In this document: positions 1 through 12,800 of the stretch, piece by piece | How positions within the stretch are numbered: the first letter of the stretch is position 1 | Layout of the letters: each line of letters begins with the position of its first letter | DNA from: Scortum barcoo | Taxonomy: Eukaryota > Chordata > Actinopteri > Centrarchiformes > Terapontidae | Length of the DNA: 64,000 bases | Direction: 5' to 3' | NCBI GenBank assembly: GCA_023238725.1 | Contig: CM041550.1 | Coordinates: forward strand, 7,821,044-7,885,043 | Made by a program: the position numbers and the translations under genes | The notes under the pieces: model-generated | Told to the model about the DNA's origin: nothing | The model's database searches: none | What the model saw: only the letters and a program-made list of their open reading frames with translations

Positions 1-3000
1 GAAGTCCTGCAAATATGTGAGTGTGTGTGAGTGTGTGTGTGTGTGTGTGTGTGGGTGTGCTGGGGGTGGATAAACTAAACACATCACAATCTAATGCAAA
101 CCAAAACAATATCTTTGCAATAAATCTTATCTTTGTCAAACTTATAACGCTCAACTCGTGTTGACATAGTGTCAGAGAAGTGTTGATACAACCTTTGGGA
201 TGCTGTACGTTTGTGGTGTCAACGCTTCGATGATTTGTCAACCCTTGTTTGCATAAATCAAGTTTTTGAACTGGAAATAACTGTATTTCTACTAAATAAG
301 AGCTAAACTATGACATTAGCGACTTTCCTTACCACTACAAGTTTTACTGCAAGTAACTACCACCTTCTACAACTACAACTTCTTCTACCTCAACCACCTA
401 ATACACCCTCACAACCACCTACTGAACACAAGCAACCACCTTATACACAGCAGGAACCAAGAAATCTTGCATACTGGGACACAATTATTCCTCTGTTATA
501 TGAATTCAATTCAAATCCAAAGATGAGAACAGCATATGACGGAAAACGAATGACAAAGAAACGATCATTTGAAAAAGAAAAGAGAACACTTTTTTATTAA
601 ACACTGGTTATTATTGAGCGACAAACAACGAGCTAACATTTCATCAGCTACTGATAATCACTAGTAATCACCTACCAACGTCCTGCTAACAACCAAGAGC
701 AGCAACCTCCAAACAACACCGAAATCACATAATAACGATCACACGATATCAAACATGTGGTGATCAGGTGTATATGTATTTCAAGATATCAAAACATTTA
801 CTGCAACTGGCTGGAAATAAAATACCTGCTTTTGTTTACTTCTTTCTGAAATCATGGGCTTGTTTCATCATTAAATCTACCATCATTATCAATGTCAACT
901 TTGACACTTGATTGACAGGCGTGGCTTAGTAAAACATTAGCTCATTGGCTTAGGTGCACCAAACAGAGGGTTGCTTATCTTCCTTGTTGTCAAAGAATGT
1001 GTGTTAAACTCTTATTCTACTTAATCCATATCCATGTTACACTGCAACAAACCTTCTGTCATTAAGAAATGGACATCAGGACAGCCTCGTGTGCCACAAA
1101 GGTTTATTTACAGAGATCAATTCACACCTTGACTCTACTTTGACAGTAAAACAATAGAAGGCAGCCTTCACCCTGCTGCCAGAAAAACAATGCCCTCTAA
1201 CTCACAGCCTTTAGTGCCTCGTGTGGTTGTGTGTGTGATTGTGTATCCATGGCTCTCTGCTTGAATGCAACAGACATCTCTCCTCAGACACCCCCTCCCC
1301 CCCTTGAAATAGACGGATGACTAGGGGAAGGTTTTAGCGCCACAGCTCTCATCAATCCTGCAGTGTTTGGAAGTGGCGGGGCAATAGCCGGCACTAGCTA
1401 ATGGGACCGAAGTAAACACAGAACGCCACAATGCCGCTCGCCTCTGAGCCGCAACAGGGTGCGACTAATGCAGAGGATTTTTTAAGGATGATAAAAACAC
1501 CAGTAGTTTTGGTTTGAAGCCACATGACAAGCACAAGGAAAATATTTCAATAAAAAAGAAAACACACAGATAAAAATCAGATTTCACAGTTGATATTCAT
1601 TTCTTTGGAATTAGTTTGTGATTGTGATCATCTACATTTTCCTTTATTATTTCTTCTTTAATGTTGTTCTTTACAGTAAGCGTCATCTTGTCATTTCATT
1701 TTAAGATTTTGTAGTCATGCTATACACAGACTGCTACTTCTACATAGATTTGTAGTTGTGTTGCAAACTGAACAACAAACACTTTATTAATGTCAATGCC
1801 TTTACCGACCCAGCGTACTTTAGTTTGTCTACCATCTATAGCCTTTGATGTTATGTCTTATTATGTTAGTTGTTATTTGTGCCAGTTAGTAAAAAAAGAA
1901 TCCCACCTTGTCATCACGGCAAAGAAAACACAAAGTGCAAATGCCAGAAAAATGGTATAATGCGATTTAAGTAATTAACTATAGGCCTGATAACAAAATG
2001 GTGTTAATCCAGCTCAAAGTTAAAAATAAAAACCTAATATTTTGGTTTTCCAGTGACTTTTACTGTAATTAAAAAGGTTAATTCAACTATATTTCTGCTG
2101 CAAACTGAATACTGTGGAGGTATTTAACATGTCCACGTTTAAAAATGTCATTTAAAAATTCATCGTTGTTACTCTGGATGATCCACAGACCTTGGTGTAA
2201 ACAATCGTCTTTGGAATTAGTTTCTAATAAAGATTAGAAATTTATTTTACATGACTAGACACTGTTACTGGTAAGTGAGAAAGTATGTGTTTGTTGTAAG
2301 TGATCATGAGAGAATATTATTCAGATTCCAGTCGCTCTGATTCTCCTTCAGTTGCATCAGAGTGTATTAGTGACCTGGACGGGGGCGAGGAGCATCCATC
2401 AGCTCACAGACAAGGCTTTCAGTGCAGGACCCCTCTCAGATAAACAGTCACCCCCCTTCTGACCATCACACACATGAACGTATACACACAGACGCACATC
2501 TTTTATGTATATGCAGCATATATACACACAGGAATGTGTGCAGATTAAAGTTATGGCGATGTACATGCGCGCACTCAGACATACACACGTAAACACATTC
2601 ACAGGAGATGTTAACAGTCTGTGTAATCAAGTGTCTGGTCAGAGAGAAATATAACAAACATTTTAGCGTATCTGTCAGTGTCATCCTGATAACACAGGCT
2701 GCTAATGTTAGACATGAACAGTGTCACGTGCAAAGAAAATAACTTTAAAAATATTGTTTACTGTTTATGGAGCATTTATGGAGGTTTTTTTAGGGTCAGT
2801 GCACCTAAATTACAAAAAATAATGTATTTTTACTTATACTCGTATACTATTGACACTATTGACACTAATCACACCTCTGCTCTATTAGTTTACACACATT
2901 AGGCCATTTTGGGGTATTTTCCATTCTTATCTTAGTAAAATCTTTCCATTTAAGGTAGAGTTAGATAAATACAATATACTGCCATTCAGTGACACAAAGA

Positions 3001-3268
3001 GGATTATTAATGCAGCCATTTTGTCACTCTTATAAGAATCTGCTTTTAACAAACATGACAGAACATCTCAGGTGTTCAGAAGCTGAAGAAGAGTTATTTA
3101 TTGATTCTTCGTAAGTTACCTGCTTGTTTTAGAACTTGATTTTAAGATTTTACTGATGATGTTTAAGGCTCACACAGTATTTGTTTCATTTCCCCAAAAA
3201 CTACTTGGGTGAACCTCTCACCCAAGTCAAAAAGCCCCCACCCACCGTGAACATCACCGCCAACCCAC
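1..3268. other. Left-edge stretch, probably plekhm3 intron
   Basis: No exon was found on either strand. The missing plekhm3 exons should encode the conserved block after EDLRRR, and nothing resembling it is readable here. A (GT)n tract opens the window (about 14-52). Bases 1290-1480 are GC-richer and non-repetitive than the flanking AT-rich DNA and could be a conserved noncoding element. The rest is plain AT-rich sequence. Confidence 0.5.
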
Positions 3269-6200
3269 CTTCGTCTGAGGTCCTCGGCGACAGTTGCCCG
3301 GCAGCTGAACAGGTAGGCCCGTAGCGACTGGAGCTGCTGACGGAGACGCAGCACGGTGCTGAGAGGCTCACAGTGCTCATACAGACAGGGGTTGAGCTGC
3401 TGGACGTCCAACAGGGGCTCCTCATACACAAACTCCAGGAACTCCTTGGCCTGTTTAGACACCTGGAGGAGCATACAGGAACTCACATCAGGATCACTGC
3501 ACAACAGATGAATCACACATGAGTAATAATGAATAATGCTTTTGGATGCTATCAGTCTATACTTTTTTTTTTTTAGGAAAACCCTTCTCATTACACCTCT
3601 ATGGCAGTGGTGAGAAATAAAGTACAATCCAGACGGTCCAGTTTTAGTAGGTCTGCATTTTATCAGATAGTAAAACAGCAGTAATTATTTTATCCCTCAT
3701 CCCAACGAACACCAGGTAAAAAATGGAAATGCAGCATTCACATTACAGTAATTATCATAAATGTTTCTTTGCATGTGTCAGCCACCACAGCGCCTCACAG
3801 ATGATGTCATGTTGTGCAAATGTTGAGGTCAAACTTTTTTCCTGGGGACGTCTGCATCGCTGAACTCGCGATGAAATGAATAAGAGGGCTGAGTGTTTTT
3901 CTCGTGTGAGGCTAAAGTGAAGGGTGTGAACTTCTTTCATGATCTGTTCAGGAAACTTGAAATAATCTCACATCACTGCTTTTTACCTAATGGATGGAAA
4001 CTATTTAATGTTTATTTTCACATTTTTCTTTGAACACAAAACGTCTTTTAAAAATGTGATTCAGATTGACAAGAATTTGTTAAAACAGGGACAAATTGAG
4101 GAGCACATGAAACTGAGATGTAAATTTCCGGGAAAACTCTTAAAAAATTGAATCTCACTGGAATAAGAAACTGTGTATTGATCTGATCTGATCTGAAAAT
4201 TGAGACAGTATTTTTTCTATCACCTTGTGCTTGTTGGTGTCCCAGTTGTGCAGCAGGCGTGCTGGGATGAGGAAGGAGTTGTCCTGATGGCAGCTCTGGC
4301 AGTAGTACCACCCGCTGTAGTAGCAGACCTTTGCTTTTCCTCTGGAAAGACCGACCGGACGCTGACAACCTGAGGAGAGGAAGTCATTGGGTAAATATGC
4401 GTGTGTGTGCTTACATCTTATTAACAAACACATATTGATACTCTGGAGTGTCTAAATGTCTCTTTATTTATGAGGCAATCAAGTACATCAGTGAGATGCA
4501 AACCAACACAACAATCTTTTATCTTAATGTGGAGTAAGTAGATATTATCTCTGACTTATTGTGCACCCTCTTCAATAAAGTGATCCATGTATTTTTGCTG
4601 TGTGTCCATTTATGAGTCCCAACTGGCTAATAAGCGCTGAGATGTTGCACAAGTCAGCTTTGGTGTTAACAGTCTGCTGGAGACGAGCAGAGATCTGGCG
4701 GCCAGGAAAGGTTGTGGAGCAAATAACTCAGTGTTAATATGTGTCAGTTTATTGCCCCTCTCTAAATACCACGCTAATCCAGCCGTGCAGACCTGTAGAT
4801 AATAGACAAGATAGTTTAAGTTTAAAAGGAACTCTGACCCCTGTGGGGTGATATGTTGTATAATGATCCATAAAAGCTGCACAGAAAAACTGTTAAAACC
4901 GTTTTTATTGCACTGATTAGAGACTTGTAGAGAAATCCTTAAAAGGAGATATTTCCTCTCATCAATGGTGTGGCGTCCGACCTATTAAACTTTTTAATAT
5001 ATGGGACAGAAAACATGCACATCATGCAAAAAAATGATCACGTGCTGGACTGAACGTGAGCAAAAATGACCACAACGAGTGACACTAAAACCTCAAAATG
5101 TGTTTCTTCATGACCAGAAGACCTCTTATCAGTTTGTGTTGTTAATGATTTTTTTTATGTGTGGAGCATTCAGTGTTTGGAGTTTACTCTTCTGCTTCTG
5201 AAAAAATAATAAAACACTCAAGATCGCTTCCAACTTTTCTGTGCTCACATCATAAAAGAAGCACCGTGACGGGCAGCCACCTCTGTGGAAAGGCAGATCA
5301 TCCTACAAACAGGTGACCATTTCACCTGGAAGAAAGCTCAGCCTGCAGCCTGCAGACAATACACAGAGCCAAAACTAATTACACATGAACCTTCACTTTT
5401 CACTGTTCTGATTTATTATGGGGCGGCACAGTGGTGTAGTGGTTAGCACAGCAAGAGCGTTCTGGGTTCAATCCCGGTTGACAGGAGCCCTTCTGTGTGG
5501 AGTTTGCATGTTCTCCCTGTGCCTGCGTGGGTTCTCTCTGGGTACTCCAGCTTCCTCCCACAATCCAAAGACATGCAGGTTAGGTTAATTGACAACTCTA
5601 AATTGCCCCTAGGTGTGAATGTGAGTGTATAGAAAATGGATGGATGATTTATTAAAGACCATGTGTAACAGCTGTCAGTGAAAGAAACCTAAAGCATCAG
5701 TATGTTTGAAACAAAGTCCCCGCCGGATGGTTAAACATTTCTGGAAACCTCTTCCCCCCACATTTTTACGACATCCTGATTGGATAAACTGCGTCTCAGA
5801 ATTTCCTAAACTTTCTGACGCCAACATTTGGTCACTCATTCTCACTTAACGCAGTGATTGGCCAGGTGTGAAAAGTAAGACGGGTATGAACTTCTCTCTC
5901 AAGCTTTGTTCAATCGTCTCACACTTTTTTTTTTTTTTTTTTTTAAATGGAAACACTCTTTCTTGTGTACAAAAATGTCTTCCAGGAGAAACTCCCTGAT
6001 CTCCGTTTTTAAACAACTATTGCATCCTGCTGCTCTTTATGACTGCTGGCATTTCACCCCACCTTCGAGCGTGGCCTTCAGGAACAGCCAAAAACTTAGT
6101 TGCTTTGTCACCAATTTTAGTTACCAGAGACATTTGGGGACTGAAACTATATTTAAGCCTTAAAAGTCTCTGCATGCTGTGTTTTTGTGGTCGAAGTTCT

Positions 6201-9200
6201 GGTTAAATGATCTATCTTTGTATCTCAGGTCTCTATCCACACAACTAAATGTGGTGTTCTTGAGGAGCTGGTGCTTAAATGATGTTGTGTTTGAAGACCA
6301 TGAACAATTTCACGATGAGCAATCTCATCATGATGTGTTATTTGCTGGAGATGCAGGAAACAGCAATTATATAACTTCTGTTTTTCTCAGAGGAAGCCTA
6401 CCTAATTTTATTGAGTCCACTCCTGAAGCCACTTGTACCTCCTTCAGTATGTCCAAAATTGTGAGCTAGTTTACAGATATTATTTTTCATTTTGTTTAGT
6501 GCATTTTCATACATTAATATCCATTTTTGCCAAACTCTACCTGCCAAACCCACCTGAAGAAACCCCTCAGACAACAGAGTCTTGGTTCCAGTAGTCACAA
6601 CAGAGCAAACTTCAATAAGAAAGTGTTTTGTAGACCTAAAAGACCAACAGATCTTCAGCTCTATTCAGCCTCATAGCTGCCCCACTGTTTGCTTTGTCTT
6701 CTAGACTCTTTAAAGTTCATTCTTCGCCCAAACACCCGGACCTGGTCTATGATCACACGCACAAACAGCTAAGCGCCGCAGCACCGCAACAGGTGTCCCT
6801 TATCCGGACAATCTCAGGAGGACATGGGGCCTGAAGGAAAAAAAAAAAAAAACAGCAAATGAAGAGAAGAAAAGACGCAGAAGATTGTTATCAAGGTTTT
6901 GGGAAAAAACAGAGGTACGGAAAGCTTTAGGAAAACAGAAACGAAGCACGACAGAGGAAGAGAGACGTGTGTCGGCCTGTTTGTCAGCGGTGCTTCAACG
7001 CAAGAAACAACACAGACTGAGGAGGGAGAAATAAAAAAAAAAAAGACAAGATTGAGTAAAAAGCTATTGAGAGATGAGAGGAAAGAAGAAGTGTAAGAAA
7101 GAGAAGAAGTGAGATCAAACGGGGGACAGATGAATAAAGAGACAGACAATAAAGGGAAATTAGTCCAGACACAGTTCTATCACGGACAAGAATCTGAACG
7201 TCTGAAAAGACCTTAAACGGATGAGAGTGCCAAGAGCCGGATTCCTGTTTTATCTGACCAAAAGAAAAGAAACTCATGTTGGAGCACCGGTAAGCCACAC
7301 ACAGACTGAAGGATGGACTGAACCAGGGTAATAACTAACTCATTGTGATAATTAACATAATTAATCATTTGGTATGCAGAATGTCAGGCTAATTTTTATG
7401 ACCAGTGGTCCAAAACCATAATGATAATACCATTTTATTAAAATCATTTAAAATTTTTGGTCACTTTAGTTTACAGTACAGTTTAAGAAAACAAATAAAA
7501 AACAACAACAATAACAAATAGTGTTAGCCAAGGCAATTCAAACTATGAATAAATTAATAAATAAATCCCTTGCCCCAGCATACTAAAACCATGAATAAAT
7601 AAACATGTAAATTACACCCCGCCCTGATGTGAAACTATCAGTACATAAACACATTATACGTCACGGATAAAGCTGCCAAACTGCACCGACCGATAAAGGA
7701 TCTGACTGATAAATTGGCACTTACACCTGATATTAATAATCTTTATCTCCATTTTGCCAGAACTGTGAATGTCTTTATGTAAAGTAGGTGGGTAAACTCC
7801 AGGTTAAGAGAAGCTACTGCATGGACCTGCTAACGAGGCTAACATTACTTTTGGTGGAGAAGCTGGACGTTTTCTCACAGGCAGCTCAAGTTATGTGGCC
7901 TTTTAACTTATATATTTTCCCAAAGAAAGTGGCTAAGCTGTGTGTGAGTCAGACCACCTCCAGATGTGGTCTGGCCGTCAGGATCGCATTCTGATTGCAA
8001 TACGTTCTGCCATTTTCACAGCACTGAATCCCTAAAATCCCCTTTATTGTACATCTGCGAGCCAAAAATGGCAAAAATCTCGAAATTATCAGCGTCCGTT
8101 CTCAACACTTTCCAAATCTGAACAATGGATTTTTGTGTTTCTGTCAGCTGAAATTATTGCTTGTGGATAAAATGGAAAAAGAGTCGACAACAAAGTGTTA
8201 TCTTTTTTGAAGGACCCGTGATCGAATACATATGTGTAACTCAGATTTAGGCTAATTACAGCAGTGAGCTCATGCTGTTGTTGGGGTGGATGCTCTTTTC
8301 AAAAAAAACCACAGTCCACTGGTCGGGAGCCAGCAGGCAGAGGGGATGGTCAACAGTCAGAGAAACACTGTGTCACTTCGAGGAAAGAGCTGACCACCGG
8401 GCCGACTTTCAGGCCAACTGTGGCCTCGAATTTTGGTCAGCTGCTGTTGGGACCGGAGGAACAAAGACACATACGTACGTAGCCTGAAAACATTTGCAAA
8501 CTAAATAACAACCTTTAACCTTAACCTCAAACTCTATATCATGAGGGCACGAAGTGAACACACCCACACAAACACACAGAAGCAACTGTACTTTTACTAA
8601 AGCTGAGGAAATGTATAACATGCTCTGCACAGTAAAATAGGCAGTAAAGCCTCAACAGATGATGCATGTAGGAACACGGAAGACAAAGAATGAAAAAACA
8701 CGGAGCAAATAAATCTCATCCTGACCGAAAACCTCAACAAGCAGCAAAACAACCACAAAACAGAGAGAAGAATTTCTCACCGATGAACAAGGACAGACGG
8801 TGATTAGTATTTGTAGAAATAAAACAGAAATATAGTGAGAGTTTAATTTGGTTCTATAGATAATTAGTTCAATTAAATGCAACACAACACAACTGCTGTG
8901 CCGTTAAGTCAACTTTTATGATAAGATAAACCTTTATTGATTACCAGCAGGGAAATTAAGCTATTCACGTCTACAATGTTCAGGATTTCTGACACTGTCA
9001 AAGAGGTGTTAAGTAAATTATATGTGTATTATGGACGTTATAGTCTGAAGTAATCGGCTACAATACATGTAAATGGAAAGGACATAAAAAAAATCAATAA
9101 AAAAATAATTAAAAAAACACCACCTTTAACTACAATCTACAAAATACACAGATGATTAAAACACTATGAAATTGTACAAGTGAGTCTGATAAAGAATAAA

Positions 9201-9790
9201 GTAAGCAGAGAATTAAGTCTACAAAAGTGTAAAAATGTTAATTATATGTTAATTTTAAGTGGTGACTATTAATACTTTCTGCTGCTGACTATTTCCTCCA
9301 TTATCAGCGCAGAGTAACAACTGCTTTCTCTACTTGTCTCTGATCTTTTATGGGTCTTTCTGGGACAAAGAGACAGAGGGACGCAGGGGAAGATGAATGG
9401 GAATTCAAACGTAGCTCAAAAGGTCTACCGATTGTACCGCGGCTCTCTGTAGTGAGAGAGCGTCACTTTGACCTGCCCGGGGTGAGCTGTACGGTGGGGG
9501 GGGGGGATACAGAGAGAGAGAGAGAGAGAGAGATACAGAGAGAGAGAGAGATGACATCAGGGCAAAAAATGGGCTAACGCTTTCATCTGTCCGCCGCTGG
9601 TTTTAAACCACCACACCTCTGAGAGGACGCTAGTGTGTCTGTGTGTGTCTCTGTGAGTGTGTTTTATGTACATGTGTGTGAATTAAAACTGGAAAAAAAG
9701 GTAGCGGAGCTCGAGCTTTGATGTGTCTCATTCACACTGACCAAACACTCGAATGAAAATGTGCACAAATGGAGAGTACCATAAGTAAGA

Positions 9791-9833
<43 letters not shown>

Positions 9834-12800
9834 TGAGAGTGAGAGAGAGAGAGAGTTAGAAAGAGAGACAGAGAGAGAGACTGTCCATCTTTTGATGTGA
9901 GCCCACCTCCTACTTCCTCGATTCCCTCATATCTACTGATTCCCACTTCACCCAAAGCCCCCCTGTCCACCAGATTCACATGGTCCATCGAGGGCCTGAG
10001 AATGTGCTCCGGTGCAACGACAGGGGTCACCAAACCTGAGCACACACTCTGCACGATGTGTGTGTGTGTGTGTGTGTGGTGTGTGACGAGGGGTTATGGG
10101 GAGTCACGGTCTTCAAACGAACACTAACCGTTTCCTTCAAAAGGAATCAAAAACACAGCAATTCCCTTGTGTAATTAGTTGAATACATTTCACATTTTGA
10201 TGTTAAATAACCAATCCCTCGATATGTATGGATGGACGTAGCATGCATATGCAAAGGGAAGACTTGAAACAAGTTCAAAGAGAAATCAGTGGAGACTAAA
10301 GTAGCATTACAAACTGCGGCCGATTCCATCAAGAGATCTTCAAGAGATTTAGATTAGTCGCTTCGTATATGAATAATCTGATATGTAAGCAGGTGAACAA
10401 TACGAGGTGAAGGCTTTTGATGAATTCAGCTTATAGGTGAGTGTTTACTGGAGACGTCCAGGTCAGCAGCTCAGACAGTTTTTCCTTTTTCTTACTCAAG
10501 ACCGAAGAAAATAGTCCAGTTCTGCAAATATTCATCAATAACAGATTACAACAACCAAAGCATCAAATCATAATTTTATTTATAACTACACAAGTATTGT
10601 GCGAAGTTAAAGAATAAGGCTGGAATTGTTGGATATTTCTAATTCTCTACTAATGAAAAGACCAAAACCTACAATCAACTGATCAATTGATTAATCAGCT
10701 TGATAGTTTTAGCACTCAAGTCTGGGAAATATATCAAATTCCTCATTCTTCAGTTCAGTTAAACTCACATTTCTTTACATTTTCTTTCATACAAAGCCTG
10801 GGAGAACAAGAACAGGGTAGAAACTTAATTACGTCTCGAAATACTTTAACTTCCTTGTCTGTGGCCTGATGATTCCTGCTGAAGTACACAGTTTTATCTT
10901 TAATCGGGAGTAAGAGTCACTGTAATAATCATTCAATGACTATGCAATGTAACAGAACCATCATAACAGATGGTACTGATGCAATTAATGATTCTTTTTC
11001 TGTAATTGATTAATGTTTCATTATCATTTCCTATTAAATTTTCAGTCTATAAAATGTCAAAAAAATTGAGAATATAGGTGTCATAAGTTCCCAGAACTCA
11101 AGCTGACGCTCAGCAAACAGCCCTATCAGCCCCATCAACTATTCATGTTAGCAAAAACCAGCAGGTGAACGTTTGAGTTTAACTTGTCTTTCAGTCCTCT
11201 CACTCCCCACCTCTGAACTTCTTCCTCCTCAAACAGTGTCGTAGAGGACACGTCTATTTGTTTAGTGCAAAATAATTGAAGTGTAACACAGAAAATGGGC
11301 CATATGTCAATAAAAAAGGAGCAAACACGCTACCAAAGAGAGATAAGAACCAGGGGTTAGACAAAAGGTAAAGAGGGAGAAAGTTTGTCCACAGTTACAT
11401 TGAAGATTTGTATTTTAAAGCTGGTGAAAGCAAAATTTAAGACCATATTCCCAGCTAAAAGGGACATAAAAAAAAGTAGAAACCAGCAAAAATACAGAAC
11501 GTCTAATAATAACTTGTGGAGTTAAATGCAATTTTAAGGCCTTTAATTTAAACGGTGTAAAAGACTTTTTTTCAGGACCAGCTCAGCAACACTGCAGGAG
11601 ACTATGAAGGGATACAGTCAAATAAATGAAGGGGGTGGGGGGGCGGAGGGAGGGAGGGAAACAAAAAGAGGGAAAGGCCACGAGCGTGAATGAACTGGCG
11701 AGAGGAAAGAAGAAAGAAAGGGAGGAAAAAGGAGGGAAATAAATGGACCGAGCGAGCAGAGGTGCGCTCTGTATAGAAAATGGACGTATCCAGCTGTCCC
11801 TCCCATCCAGCTCTACCCAGAAACCCTTCAATCAAACAACTACGATCAAGCCTGACCACTGCAGCATCCCCAGGCTGCTTTCATTCGCTCTCATTCATTC
11901 ATTCATTCATCCATTTTTCCTCTCCTCCGGTGCTTTAAGCCTACCAATTATCATCAGTTGCCCCCAGACGGCCTCTGTCCTTGTTCCTGTTTCAGCTGGC
12001 CTTTCAAACAGCCCTGCATTAATAAGCCAGTTGTTACAAATAAAAAAGGGAGGTGAGCGGTGATTATTCAAAGCCCTCCTGAGAGAGAGAGAAAGAGGGA
12101 GGAAGCCCACGTTTCACACCCAGGGAGAGTAAAAGCACCGCCTGCCATTTACGGGGCTGTCCAAGGGCCTGGTATGGAGGCTAACAGGAGCAATAATAAA
12201 GGAGGGACGGAGGCTGTAATGGTTCAGGAGATGAAAAAAAGGGACGGACTGAATGCTGGAAAAAAAAATGCTGACTGACAGGAAGAGTTGGATGCATTCG
12301 AAGAGACAGCATCCCTCGTGTATCTGCTCAACAGGGTGACAATAATGAAACCACTTAAACCATTGTTGGACTCAGATCGAATAAAGGCTCAAAGTCTCAA
12401 AAGTCAAAAACATGTTTGCCTTCTTGATTCTTGACTGTGATGTTTGAGCTTCACTGTGCAGAATCAGCATTCAAACCTTTGAAAGGAGAAATATTTGCTT
12501 ATTCATTGATAGATTCTGGATCTTTTATAATAAGGGAGAAGGTGTAATTTTAACTATTTTTATTTAAAGAATATTTTTGATGGAAGAAACATATTACACA
12601 CAAATTATTATTGAAAGCAGCAGAGTATTTTATGTCTACAAACATGTCTGAAGGAGATCTTTAAATACAGAGATGTTTTGTGTCATTCACAGTCATACAT
12701 GTGAAGCAGAAAATATTCAACTACACTGTATAGATCGACTTTTTACCTAAATACACTGTGTCATTGTTTTTTATAGAGTAAAATGCAAATGTCCATTAAT

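Noticed and set aside
310..600. 96-codon plus frame rich in Thr, Gln and Pro
   Set aside because: Simple-sequence composition (CAACCACCT-type repeats), no domain and no splice-site support.
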